This document shows, piece by piece, positions 8,673-16,459 of a stretch of DNA of 64,000 nt. How positions within the stretch are numbered: the stretch's first letter is position 1; every line of letters starts with the position of its first letter. The stretch is from positions 252,233 through 316,232 of the forward strand of contig NZ_LMIK01000004.1 of NCBI RefSeq assembly GCF_001428685.1. Reading direction: 5' to 3'. This stretch comes from Lysobacter sp. Root76. GTDB taxonomy: Bacteria > Pseudomonadota > Gammaproteobacteria > Xanthomonadales > Xanthomonadaceae. The notes beneath the pieces were generated by a model that made no database searches, was not told where the DNA came from, and saw only the letters and a list, made by a program, of their open reading frames with translations. The translations under genes and the position numbers were made by a program.

Positions 8673-10916
8673 TCACGTCTTGTCCGGCTTGGATCGGGTC
8701 AACGCGACCACCGAGGCCGGCGACTTGAAGCCGTACATCGTCTGCAGGCCCAGGGCGGTGTCCGGTATCAGCGTGAGCGAGGAATCGACCGTGGTTTCCC
8801 AATAGTCGGTGGCGATCGACAGCACCAGCTGCTGCAGCGACACCATGGTTTCGTCCAGCACCCGAGTCTGACCGGCGGGCAGCAACTGATAGGCGAGCAG
8901 GATCACCATGCGCAGGAACTCGTCCTGGACATCGGTGTGCTCCACGCCTTGTCCGTCGGCGCCCAACAGATAGGAGCGCCAGTTGTTGAACAGGGTCAGC
9001 GACCGGGTCAGGGCGTCGAACCAATAGGACTTGATCGTGGTCTGGCCGGCCAGCTGCAGCACCAGCTTGGCGTAGAGCGCGTAGTAGTCGGAGATGTTGG
9101 CCGGGTTGCAGATCGGTGCCAGGCCCGCGTTGAGCTGGCTGTACAGCCAGACCTTGTTCTCCTGGTTGCTCAGCACGTCGGCCAGGCTGGTCTGGGCGCG
9201 CACCATGGCGATGAACTTCTCGACCTGCGGCTGCTCCAGCGCGTTCGCGCCGAGGTAGGCCACCGCGTTGCCGGCCTGGTGCAACACGTCGGTGTCGATG
9301 TAGCCGTCCAGATGGCGGAAGCCGCGGTTGATGCGGTAGCCCTCGACCGAGTCGAACAGGCCGGAGGCTCCGGTGATCGCGTTGCTGCCCATGTTGGTGT
9401 CGAACGCGATCGCCGGATAGCGCGCCGCCATGTAGTTGCGGTAGTAGTAGGCGTGGCCGAGCCGGATCGCGAACTGCGGGCTGCCGGCGAAGAAGGCGTA
9501 CCAGCTTTGGCTCTGCGGCGGCGGTACGGTGTCCAGGGTCTCGCTCATCGCCATCTCGCTGCGCTTGCCGTTGTAGGCGACGATCGCGATGCTGGCCGGG
9601 CTGTTGATGTCGAAGCGGCGCAGGGTGCAGCCGGCATGGGTCAACGAATCGCTGCGGAACAGCTCGTCGAACAGGCCGGACACGTCGCTCTTCTTGCGTG
9701 GCGCGGCGCCGCGGCTGCCGCGCGGCTCGTCGGCGAGCCGGCCCTGGGCGGTGGCCACGCAGCGCGCGATGTAGGCTGAGTAGGCGCGATAGAAGTCTTC
9801 GCCGGGCGGCTCGGCGGCATTGACGTAGTAATAGCCAATCATCGATCGGTTATCGGCGGTCGACGCCGCACCCTCGCCGCAGTGAATGTGGCAGATCACC
9901 TGCTGCGAGCGCGCGCCCTTTGCCTGGCCGAAGTACTTGCCCAGCTCCGATTGGTTGTCGAACAGGAACTGGAAGAACTGGCTGAAGTCGGCGACCTTGG
10001 TCTCGGTGCCGAGCAGGTCGATGCCGATCACCGTGCTCGGGCCGGACTGGTTCAGCAGTGGCAGGATCGTCCCCTTCAACTCTTTGCTCAGGCTGTCGCC
10101 AGGCATGTAACCGGCCGAAGTGTGCACCAGCAGGCGATAGCTGCTCGGATCCTTCGGGTTCAGCTTGTTGAACGCCTGGGCGATCTGGTCGGCGGCCGCG
10201 ATTTCGTCGGCGCCCATCGCCGCCTGGTTGCAGCGCACCCCGCTCTGGTACAGAAAGGCGTAGGTCGCCAGCATCCACTGCTCATAGCGGCCCGCGTACT
10301 TGGGGTCGCGCTTCACCGCCTTCATCAGGCTGGAACGGGTCTTGTAGCAGTCGTCGAAGGGCGTGTACTTGTTGGCGCTGTAGATCTTGTTGTTGAAATA
10401 GCGCAGCACCTTGATCAGTTCCGGGTTGCCCTGCACGCGGGTGCGCAACTGGCCGCGGATCTCCTCGTACAGCTCCGGACTGGAGGCGAAGGCATTGATC
10501 AGATTCGGCGACAGGGACCAGCGCCGCGCCAGCACCACGCAGGCGATATAGATGGATTCGGCCGCGCATTCGCCACGTTCGTACTGGGCCTTGTTGGCCT
10601 TTCCGGCCAGCGAATTGAGCGGATTGCCGTTCTCGATCATCATCTGCAGGGCCAGATCGAACAGCGCCACCGTGCCTTCCACGATCGCCTCTTCGCCGGT
10701 TCCGCCCCCCATGATCCCGACCAGCGACAGGCGCTGGCCCTTGGGCACGGTCACCTTGATGGGGGTCGCGCCATCTTTCGGCGGCTGGTAGTCGATCTCG
10801 TAGTCGACGGACGCATCCAGGCGCCCCTCGACCGGCAGGATGCCGCCGAAGTGGCTGTGGTAGTCGAACGGGTACCGCTGCATCTTCACGGGCGAGGTCA
10901 GTTCGAAAAAGGCCAT
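8673..10916 (-). CDS. Large adenosine-deaminase-like metallohydrolase in the R-body locus
   Basis: A 747-residue protein with the ordered motifs of the adenosine deaminase/AMP deaminase amidohydrolase barrel: PFDYHSHFGG (metal-site pair His20/His22), VICHIHCGEGA (His343-His345, Glu348, like the HxGE of ADA), IRLGHAYYY (His488, like GHG), SNAITGA at 511 (like SN-LTGA) and YIDTDVL near 540, where a metal-binding Asp is expected. It is about twice ADA length, with a long insertion (residues 30-330) and a C-terminal extension of about 200 residues. Start ATG 10916 has GGAG 8 bases upstream. No signal peptide. The substrate is unknown; ADA-like proteins act on purines, and this one could be a nucleotide-targeting effector or structural partner of the R-body. 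Family assignment rests on motifs read by eye. Confidence 0.65.
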   Translation of the reverse strand: MAFFELTSPVKMQRYPFDYHSHFGGILPVEGRLDASVDYEIDYQPPKDGATPIKVTVPKGQRLSLVGIMGGGTGEEAIVEGTVALFDLALQMMIENGNPLNSLAGKANKAQYERGECAAESIYIACVVLARRWSLSPNLINAFASSPELYEEIRGQLRTRVQGNPELIKVLRYFNNKIYSANKYTPFDDCYKTRSSLMKAVKRDPKYAGRYEQWMLATYAFLYQSGVRCNQAAMGADEIAAADQIAQAFNKLNPKDPSSYRLLVHTSAGYMPGDSLSKELKGTILPLLNQSGPSTVIGIDLLGTETKVADFSQFFQFLFDNQSELGKYFGQAKGARSQQVICHIHCGEGAASTADNRSMIGYYYVNAAEPPGEDFYRAYSAYIARCVATAQGRLADEPRGSRGAAPRKKSDVSGLFDELFRSDSLTHAGCTLRRFDINSPASIAIVAYNGKRSEMAMSETLDTVPPPQSQSWYAFFAGSPQFAIRLGHAYYYRNYMAARYPAIAFDTNMGSNAITGASGLFDSVEGYRINRGFRHLDGYIDTDVLHQAGNAVAYLGANALEQPQVEKFIAMVRAQTSLADVLSNQENKVWLYSQLNAGLAPICNPANISDYYALYAKLVLQLAGQTTIKSYWFDALTRSLTLFNNWRSYLLGADGQGVEHTDVQDEFLRMVILLAYQLLPAGQTRVLDETMVSLQQLVLSIATDYWETTVDSSLTLIPDTALGLQTMYGFKSPASVVALTRSKPDKT

Positions 10917-11002
10917 GAGCAAGGCTCCTCAGGTCTGCGCCGCAAGGCGGCATTCGGGTCCGGAGCGCATCGCGGCGACGCGCTCTCGCGGTGGTCTTCA
11001 GG

Positions 11003-12025
11003 TCAGGACGACGCGCTCTTGTGGTTCTGCAGCACGCTGGCGTACTTGGAGATGCTCTGGTCGATGCGATCGATGGCGAAGCTCGCGGCTTCGGCCTCCA
11101 TCGCGCCGGCGGCGGCGGCGACCGCGGCGGCGGCGCCCATCAGGATGTCGGTGGCGAGCACGCCGAGCGCGTCCTCGGCGGCCTTCTCCAGCTGGTTCTC
11201 GACCAGGTTCTGGGTCATTTCCTTGAGCAAGATGCCCTGGCTGGCCAGCGCGAGCTTGCTGACGCCGTCGAAGTAGGCTGCGGCCGACTGCGCGACCAGG
11301 CCGGCGGCCTGGGTGATCATCATGTTGGGCGGGATCGCGATCTGCGACGGCGCGTACTGCGCGGTCTCGGCGTTGCTCAGCTGCACCGCCTGCACGATCT
11401 TCTGATTGAGCGCGTCGGTCGGCGGGCTGGCGGCGGCGGACTGGGCCAGCATCTGCGTGTTCATCGTCGCCAGCACGCTCGGCGGCGGCGGCGCGGGCGG
11501 GTTGGCCGGCGGCGCGGGCGGGTCCGACGCAGTGCCGGTGCCGGTCGTGCCAGAACCGCCGCCGCCCGATCCGCCGCTGCCCGATCCGTTGGACCCCGAG
11601 CCGGTGGCCGCTGCGCCAGTGGTGGCGGACCCCGTGGTGCCGTTGCCGCTCGTGCCCGATCCCGCCGCACCGCTGCCGGTCGTGCCCGAGTCGGTGGTGC
11701 CCGATCCTGTCGTGCCAGATCCTGTCGTGCCGGACCCGCTCGCGGCATCGGCCGCGGCGGCAGTGGTCGCGCTCGGTGTCGCGCCTGCGTCGGCATCCGC
11801 CGCAGGCGTGACCGCCGGCGTCGCAGCCGTTTCCGCGGTGGTCGTGTCCGCGGGGGGCGGGGTCGCCGCAGCCGCGAGCGTCGCGGGCGTCGCCGGATCT
11901 GCTGGCATCGCCGCGGTCGCCGGAGCGGCGGGGCTCGCGGGCGCCGCTGGAGTTGCCGGCGTCGCGGGCGTCGCCGGCGTAGTGGCGGGTGCGGTCGGCG
12001 GTTTGTTCCTGTTCCAGAAAGGCAT
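11003..12025 (-). CDS. Ala/Pro/Thr-rich protein with C-terminal RebB-like domain
   Basis: A 340-residue protein in two parts. Residues about 8-190 are low complexity: Ala-Thr-Pro-rich first, then Gly-Ser-Thr repeats (SGTTGSGTTDSGTTGSG). The C-terminal 150 residues contain a RebB-like helix (ALNQKIVQAVQLSNAETA, compare QITDAVTQSNVKVIGEA in RebB) followed by Ala-rich helices (AGLVAQSAAAYFDGVSKLAL, LGVLATDILMGAAAAVAA). It is therefore probably an R-body component or tether with a disordered arm. It begins WNRNKPP after the start and has no signal peptide. It lies 41 bases after the small RebB-like gene. The repetitive DNA makes in-frame length change possible. Confidence 0.75.
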   Translation of the reverse strand: MPFWNRNKPPTAPATTPATPATPATPAAPASPAAPATAAMPADPATPATLAAAATPPPADTTTAETAATPAVTPAADADAGATPSATTAAAADAASGSGTTGSGTTGSGTTDSGTTGSGAAGSGTSGNGTTGSATTGAAATGSGSNGSGSGGSGGGGSGTTGTGTASDPPAPPANPPAPPPPSVLATMNTQMLAQSAAASPPTDALNQKIVQAVQLSNAETAQYAPSQIAIPPNMMITQAAGLVAQSAAAYFDGVSKLALASQGILLKEMTQNLVENQLEKAAEDALGVLATDILMGAAAAVAAAAGAMEAEAASFAIDRIDQSISKYASVLQNHKSASS

Positions 12026-12066
12026 GGCGCTACTCCCCTAATCAACGTCCGTTGTTGCGGGGGCCG

Positions 12067-12306
12067 TCATGACGACTTCTCGCCTATGGCCATGATCAGA
12101 CCGACCGCCTTGGACACCACCGCGGTCGAGATCTGGTTGAGCACCTGTTGGCTGTGCACGGCGTTCTGCAGCGACAGGCCGGCGGAGTGGCTGGCGACCT
12201 GGTAGAGCGCGGCGATCGCCTGGGCGGGGGCCTCGGCCACGACCTTGACGTTGGTCTGGGTGACGGCATCGGTAATTTGCGAATTCACGGGCGTGGTGTC
12301 GGCCAT
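12067..12306 (-). CDS. Short RebB-family R-body protein, 79 aa
   Basis: Shortest RebB-type protein of the locus: VNSQITDAVTQTNVKVVAEA matches the N-terminal helix of the other RebB copies almost residue for residue, then QAIAALYQVASHSAGLSLQNA parallels their second helix. It stops after AVGLIMAIGEKSS, lacking the 25-40 residue C-terminal part of the longer copies. It is the first structural gene after the sigma factor on the same strand, so it probably heads the reb operon; the 217-base gap upstream holds a hairpin and a tandem repeat. Likely a minor or nucleating subunit (inference). Confidence 0.88.
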   Translation of the reverse strand: MADTTPVNSQITDAVTQTNVKVVAEAPAQAIAALYQVASHSAGLSLQNAVHSQQVLNQISTAVVSKAVGLIMAIGEKSS

Positions 12307-12370
12307 GGACCTGTCCTTGGGAGTCGCGTGTTGGATGGAGTCCCCGACCGGCGCCGCGCCGAGGCGTTCC

Positions 12371-12402
12371 GCCGCGCGTGCCCAAAACCCGGCACGCGCG
12401 GC
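12371..12402. repeat. Perfect 12-bp hairpin upstream of the reb operon
   Basis: GCCGCGCGTGCC (12371-12382) pairs perfectly with 12391-12402 around an 8-base A/C loop, between the sigma gene and the first reb gene. It could end the sigma transcript or act in the reb leader. No U-run follows on the minus strand. Confidence 0.55.
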
Positions 12403-12488
12403 GTCCTGTGGCCGTACGACGGCGCGGAGGCGGCGTCGGCGTACGGCGTTTGATGCGATAGCTATGGGTTAAACGCGCCGTGTCCGAT

Positions 12489-12516
12489 TCTGTGAACGCG
12501 GCTCTGTGAACGCGGC
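12489..12516. promoter_or_regulatory. Tandem 14-base direct repeat after the sigma gene
   Basis: TCTGTGAACGCGGC occurs twice with no gap (12489-12502, 12503-12516), between the sigma gene stop and the reb operon. Two adjacent identical sites suit cooperative binding by a regulator of the reb promoter, or slippage. TGTGAACGCG resembles half of a Crp-type site. Confidence 0.4.
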
Positions 12517-12523
12517 CATGCGC

Positions 12524-13078
12524 TCAATCGCGGTCCACCGCGACCCGGATCCGCTCGCGCAGCAGCTGCACCCGCTTGCGCGCCAGCGGCTGGTTGATCG
12601 CCAGACGTTCGGCGATCGCCGGGTACGGCAGGTCGTCGATGAAGCGGTAGACGAACAGGCGCTTCTGGTCGCGGCTGAGCGAGGCGACCGCGGTGATCAC
12701 CCGGCCCAGCTGCTCCTCCAGTTCCATGCGCTGCAGCGCGGACAAGTCCAGGCCCTGGGCCACGCCCTCGGCCTCGATATCGACGCCGCGGTCGAAGACC
12801 TCGCCGTCGCGGCCGTTGCGGCGCACGCTGTCCAGGAACACGTGGCGCAGGACCACGAACAGGAATCCCTCGGGGTCGCTCATCGCGTCCGGCGAGCGGC
12901 GCATGAACAACAGGGCCTTGATGGCGGTGTTGGCGAGCAAGTCGTCGGCGCGGTCGCGGTGGCCGTCCGAGAGCCGGCGAGCGCGCCGGTCGAGCTCGGG
13001 CTTGGTCGTACGCCAAGCCTTGACGAACATCTCATCTGCAATTCCGAATTCCTGCGATCCATCGCCCGGCTTATTCAT
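12524..13078 (-). CDS. Sigma-70 family sigma factor of the R-body locus
   Basis: A 184-residue ECF-sized sigma factor. Region 2 is seen in RADDLLANTAIKALLFM to FLFVVLRHVFLDSVRR, region 4 in RVITAVASLSRDQKRLFVYRF and PAIAERLAINQPLARKRVQLLRERIR (helix-turn-helix). ATG 13078 is chosen over an upstream ATG because AGGAGG is 8 bases before it. It lies immediately upstream of the reb genes on the same strand, so it probably directs their transcription; sigma factors are reported neighbours of R-body genes in other proteobacteria. No anti-sigma gene adjoins it. A Crp/Fnr-like palindrome overlaps its ribosome site at 13090-13110. Confidence 0.85.
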   Translation of the reverse strand: MNKPGDGSQEFGIADEMFVKAWRTTKPELDRRARRLSDGHRDRADDLLANTAIKALLFMRRSPDAMSDPEGFLFVVLRHVFLDSVRRNGRDGEVFDRGVDIEAEGVAQGLDLSALQRMELEEQLGRVITAVASLSRDQKRLFVYRFIDDLPYPAIAERLAINQPLARKRVQLLRERIRVAVDRD

Positions 13079-13089
13079 CACCAACACCT

Positions 13090-13110
13090 CCTGTGTTGAG
13101 TACACACAGG
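13090..13110. promoter_or_regulatory. Crp/Fnr-like palindrome over the sigma gene start region
   Basis: CCTGTGT and ACACAGG form perfect 7-base arms around TGAGTAC, 12 bases before the sigma factor ATG and partly over its AGGAGG. The core TGTGT-N5-ACACA resembles Crp/Fnr operators. The linked Crp-like regulator at 5714-6487 is the natural candidate; binding here would repress the sigma gene and hence the reb genes. Confidence 0.5.
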
Positions 13111-13270
13111 CGAGTCTGGTGAGACGCTCAGGGAAAGGCTGTTACCTGGGTGACACGGCGAGCGCATTAGCCGCTGCTGACAAAACCTGTCAGCGCCGCT
13201 GCCTACAAGGTTCGGACGGCGGCCACGCCCCGGCGGCCCGCCCATCCCTGCCAACGCCCCGAGGCCGACC

Positions 13271-13867
13271 ATGCTGACCTTCTATCACGCGCCGCGATCG
13301 CGCTCTTCGAGCATTCTTTATCTGCTGGAGGAGTTGGAAGCGCCTTATTCCGTCCAGATAATCGACATCCACGCCGACGACGGCGCGCCCGAAAGCTATC
13401 GCGCGATCCAGCCCAGCAAGAAGGTGCCGGCGATCGTGCACGATGGCGTGGTGGTGATCGAGCGCGCCGCTATTTGCGCGTATCTGGCCGATGCGTTCCC
13501 GCACAACGGCCTGGCGCCGGGCATCGGCGATCCGATGCGCGGCCCCTATCTGAGCGCGTTGGTGTATTGCGATTCGGTGCTGGATCCGTGCCTGTCGGCA
13601 CATGCGCACGCTTGGGAGTACGCGTCCCGCGCTTTCCCGTTCGGGGTCTACGAAGACATGCTGGCCTATCTGGAGCGGCGCCTGGGCGCGCAAGCCTATG
13701 CCGCCGGCGAGCGCTTCAGCGCCGCCGACACGCAGTGGGCCTGTGCCCTGCATTGGGGCATGCGACTACGGGGGCTGATACCCGAACGGCCGGTGTTCGC
13801 CGATTATTTGACCCGGATCACGGCGCGACCGGCGTTCCAGCGCGCGATGGCGCTGGACCATGCCTGA
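13271..13867 (+). CDS. Glutathione S-transferase family protein
   Basis: Cytosolic GST-fold protein of 198 residues. The thioredoxin-like N-terminal domain is MLTFYHAPRSRSSSILYLLEE, with KKVPAIVHDG (cis-Pro loop) and IERAAICAYLADAF (the usual Glu/Ser glutathione-binding site is here ERAA, so the Ser is replaced). The all-helical C-terminal domain spans about residues 85-190 (FSAADTQWACALHW). Length is normal. It is divergent from the reb sigma gene and convergent with the anti-sigma-like gene. Substrate unknown. Confidence 0.85.
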   Translation: MLTFYHAPRSRSSSILYLLEELEAPYSVQIIDIHADDGAPESYRAIQPSKKVPAIVHDGVVVIERAAICAYLADAFPHNGLAPGIGDPMRGPYLSALVYCDSVLDPCLSAHAHAWEYASRAFPFGVYEDMLAYLERRLGAQAYAAGERFSAADTQWACALHWGMRLRGLIPERPVFADYLTRITARPAFQRAMALDHA

Positions 13868-13876
13868 GTGCGCAGC

Positions 13877-14356
13877 TCAGGCGGTGCGACCGCGCGCGCC
13901 GCCGCTGCCGAGGTCGGACAGCCGATCCCACAACCAGGTACCGCCCGCGCACAGCGCCAGCACCGGCAGCCAATTGCCCAGCCCGGAGGGCATGCGCGAC
14001 AAGGGCGCGGCGATCGCGGCCCACCATGCGTCGCCGTAGTTGGCGATCGCGTACAAGGCGAGGCAGCCCAGGGCCAGGACCAATGCGTTGAGCAGCCATC
14101 GCTCGACCCGGTCGCCCAGGCCGGCGTCGGCTTCGACCCGGCGCAGCACCTGGGCCGCGAAATCCGCCGGCAGCGGCTCCATCGCCGGCGCCCGCAACGC
14201 CCGCACCAGCAAGCGGTACTGGCCGACGCGCGCATCGCTGGCGTCCATCGGCAGGCCGGCGCGCTCCTCGCGCAGCGCGCGCTCCTGCGCCTGCCATTCC
14301 TGCGCTTCGCGCTGCTGGCGGTCGTCGGGCGGCGGCGGAGTGTGGGACATGTTCAT
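13877..14356 (-). CDS. Probable membrane anti-sigma factor partner
   Basis: A 159-residue protein with a charged cytoplasmic N-terminal part (REAQEWQAQERALREER, YRLLVRALRAPAMEPLPADFAAQVLRRV) and two hydrophobic helices (LLNALVLALGCLALYAIANY and LGNWLPVLALCAGGTWLW). Its start overlaps the sigma gene end by 4 bases (ATGA), giving translational coupling. The segment around PADFAAQVLRRVE occurs in small membrane regulators next to RpoE-like sigma factors. It has no zinc-binding HxxxCxxC motif, so it is not a classic ZAS anti-sigma; the role is inferred from position and topology. Confidence 0.7.
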   Translation of the reverse strand: MNMSHTPPPPDDRQQREAQEWQAQERALREERAGLPMDASDARVGQYRLLVRALRAPAMEPLPADFAAQVLRRVEADAGLGDRVERWLLNALVLALGCLALYAIANYGDAWWAAIAAPLSRMPSGLGNWLPVLALCAGGTWLWDRLSDLGSGGARGRTA

Positions 14357-14940
14357 GCGGTGACTCCCATGCTGGACTGCAGGCGCTCGCGCAGCAAGGC
14401 CCGGGTCCGGAACAGATGGCTCTTGATCGTGCCCTCGGCCAGGCCGGTGATACGCGCGATCTCGACGATCGGCACCTCATCCAGGTGATACAGGGTCAGC
14501 AGGGTCCGCTGCAGCGGCGGCAGCGCCTCGATCTGGGCATGCAGCGCCGCGGCGACCTCGGCGTCGGCGCAGGCCGCTTCCAGATCGAAACCGTCGCTGA
14601 CCTGATCCAGCGGCGACAGCGCATCCTCGTCGTCGGCGACCTCGGCGATCGGGATCCGCTTGCGCTCCAGGTGACGCTTGGCCACCGAGTAGGCGACCTG
14701 GCCGATCCAGGACTTCAGCGCGCTCTCGTGCCGGTACTGGTGCAGGCACTGGTGCACGCGCAGGAATGCCTCCTGGCAGAGCTCGCGGGTGTCGTCGGGC
14801 TGGCGCACCATGCGCTGGATGATGTGCCAGCACAGGCCCTGGTACTCGCGCACCAAACGCTCGAACGCGCCCGGCGCGCGCGCCAGCACAGCGGCCACAA
14901 GCGCGCGATCGTCGTTGGCAGGGGACTGCGAGTCGGTCAT
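14353..14940 (-). CDS. RpoE-like ECF RNA polymerase sigma factor
   Basis: Sigma factor of 195 residues. Region 2: FERLVREYQGLCWHIIQRMV, TRELCQEAFLRVHQCLHQYR, SALKSWIGQVAYSVAKRHLERKR. Region 4: ALPPLQRTLLTLYHLDEVPIVEIARITGLAEGTIKSHLFRTRALLRERL, a textbook ECF helix-turn-helix. The linker between regions 2 and 4 is acidic (VADDEDALSPLD). It forms a two-gene operon with the overlapping membrane partner. ECF sigmas of this kind often serve envelope-stress responses and control their own operon; the signal here is unknown. Confidence 0.93.
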   Translation of the reverse strand: MTDSQSPANDDRALVAAVLARAPGAFERLVREYQGLCWHIIQRMVRQPDDTRELCQEAFLRVHQCLHQYRHESALKSWIGQVAYSVAKRHLERKRIPIAEVADDEDALSPLDQVSDGFDLEAACADAEVAAALHAQIEALPPLQRTLLTLYHLDEVPIVEIARITGLAEGTIKSHLFRTRALLRERLQSSMGVTA

Positions 14941-15123
14941 CTAGGCAGATGGATACGGCCAGGGGGCCGATGGTTGCAACGGCGTACTGGATCGTCGTCC
15001 AGCCGCCGGGCGGCTGCGCCGGGCCGGGTGGACCGGGGCCCGGCGGGCGTCCATGCTGGCGCCTGCAACCGTTCCGACGGCGGCCGTATCCATTGCCCCA
15101 AGACCCAAACCCGAGACCGTGCC

Positions 15124-15450
15124 ATGGATGTCGATATCCTCATTCCGATCACCCTGTTCCTGTGCATCACCTACTCGATCAAGTTCGTGATCGACGCGCG
15201 CTTCCGCAGCAAACTGATCCAGCAAGGCGGCTCGGAAGAGCTGATCCGCTCGCTGGTGCAGAGCGAAGACCAGCGCCGCCGCCACGCCTCGCTGCGCTGG
15301 GGCCTGCTGGCGCTGGCGCTGGCCGTCGCATTCGCGCTGATCGAAGCCTTCGGCTGGCGGGATGTGACCCCTGGCGTGATCGCCGTGCTGCTGGGCGCGA
15401 CCGGCCTGGGCAACCTCGGTTACTACGCGCTTTCGCGCCGCCTTTCGTGA
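15124..15450 (+). CDS. Small two-helix membrane protein
   Basis: A 108-residue inner-membrane protein: MDVDILIPITLFLCITYSIKFVIDARFR gives an N-terminal helix, then a charged cytoplasmic segment (KLIQQGGSEELIRSLVQSEDQRRRHASLRW) and two closely spaced hydrophobic helices (LLALALAVAFALIEAF, GVIAVLLGATGLGNLGYYAL). Similar small membrane proteins with an arginine-rich middle occur in Xanthomonadaceae without known function. The ATG at 15124 is the only start with a plausible hydrophobic N terminus. It is divergent from the ECF sigma gene with about 180 bases between. Confidence 0.75.
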   Translation: MDVDILIPITLFLCITYSIKFVIDARFRSKLIQQGGSEELIRSLVQSEDQRRRHASLRWGLLALALAVAFALIEAFGWRDVTPGVIAVLLGATGLGNLGYYALSRRLS

Positions 15451-15529
15451 ATGCGGGCGGGCGGACCCGGATGGCCGGGTCCGCCGTCACCGCTACGGGC
15501 GCGCCGAGGCGACGCCCGTAGCCGCGTAG

Positions 15530-15970
15530 TCAGGGCCCCATCCGGTCCAGCATCGTGCGCAGCACGGGCACCGTAGTCACGTCGTCGACGCCCTTCATCG
15601 ACATCACCGCCTCGCGCAGATCGGCCAGCGCGCCCGGCGTGGGCGCCTGCACCAGCACCATCAGGTCGATATCGCCGGCGACGCTGTGGCAGAACCGCAC
15701 CTGCGGCAGCTGCGCCAGCAAGGGCATCACGTCGTCGCAACTGAAGCCGTCGGCGTAACGGATCAGCAACCAGGCCTGCAGCGGATCGCCGCCGCTGCCC
15801 AGGCGCACGGTGTACTGCGCGATCACCCCGCCCGACTCCAGCCGCTGCAGGCGTTCCTGCACCGTGCTGCGCGATAGCCCGACCGCCTTGGCCAGGGCGA
15901 CGGTGGACAGGCGCGCGTTGTCCTGCAGCAGCGCGATCAATCGGCGATCGATGTCGTCCAGCGCTTTCAT
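15530..15970 (-). CDS. Lrp/AsnC-family transcriptional regulator
   Basis: A 146-residue regulator: N-terminal helix-turn-helix (ALDDIDRRLIALLQDNARLS, VALAKAVGLSRSTVQERLQRLES) and a RAM effector-binding domain (WLLIRYADG, VAGDIDLMVLVQAPTPGALADL, MKGVDDVTTVPVLRTML). Length and order are typical of Lrp-like proteins that bind amino acids. ATG 15970 is chosen because it begins the HTH; the upstream open frame is antisense to another gene. It is divergent from the monooxygenase/hydrolase pair and may regulate it. Confidence 0.92.
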   Translation of the reverse strand: MKALDDIDRRLIALLQDNARLSTVALAKAVGLSRSTVQERLQRLESGGVIAQYTVRLGSGGDPLQAWLLIRYADGFSCDDVMPLLAQLPQVRFCHSVAGDIDLMVLVQAPTPGALADLREAVMSMKGVDDVTTVPVLRTMLDRMGP

Positions 15971-16078
15971 GGTCGGATCCGGCGATAAGTCGGCAGGACC
16001 GGCATTCTGCCGGGTTGAGACCGGCGCAGGCGAGTGCGCACAGTGATGGCCCGTTCCAAGGCGCGCGCCAGCCGCAGC

Positions 16079-16459
16079 ATGAGCCCCTCCGACCCCGAAC
16101 GATTCGCCACCCTGCCGCCACCGCCGTACTACGCGGTGATCTTCTCCTCCCAGCGCAACGGCGAGGACGAAGCCGGCTACGCGTCCACCGCCGAGCGCAT
16201 GGACGAGCTGGTACGCGACCAACCCGGCTTCCTGGGCTACGAATCCACGCGCGACGGCAGCGGATTCGGCATCACCGTCGCCTACTTCGACAGCGAAGCC
16301 GCGATCGCCGCCTGGCGCGAGCACGCCGAACACGCGCTCGCGCGCAACCGCGGCCGCCGCCTCTGGTACCGCCGTTTCGAGCAACGGGTCGCGCGCGTCG
16401 AACGCGCCTACGGCGGACCGCAGCCCTCTTCTTCCCCAGCCTCCGAGACCACACCATGA
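16079..16459 (+). CDS. Antibiotic-biosynthesis-monooxygenase (ABM) domain protein
   Basis: A 126-residue protein with the ferredoxin-like ABM fold: YYAVIFSSQRNGEDE, TAERMDELVRDQPGFLGYES, FGITVAYFDSEAAIAAWREH and a basic tail RRLWYRRFEQRVARVER. Proteins of this kind are small dimeric heme- or cofactor-free monooxygenases, or simply sensors; the substrate is not predictable. An in-frame start at 16034 or 16046 is possible, but family starts align near MSPSDPERF. The stop overlaps the next gene's ATG by 4 bases, so the two are co-translated. Confidence 0.8.
   Translation: MSPSDPERFATLPPPPYYAVIFSSQRNGEDEAGYASTAERMDELVRDQPGFLGYESTRDGSGFGITVAYFDSEAAIAAWREHAEHALARNRGRRLWYRRFEQRVARVERAYGGPQPSSSPASETTP

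Noticed and set aside
11440-12010. Plus-strand Val/Pro-rich frame opposite the Ala/Pro/Thr-rich protein
   Set aside because: It mirrors the low-complexity repeats; the minus-strand frame has the RebB-like domain and a matching operon orientation.
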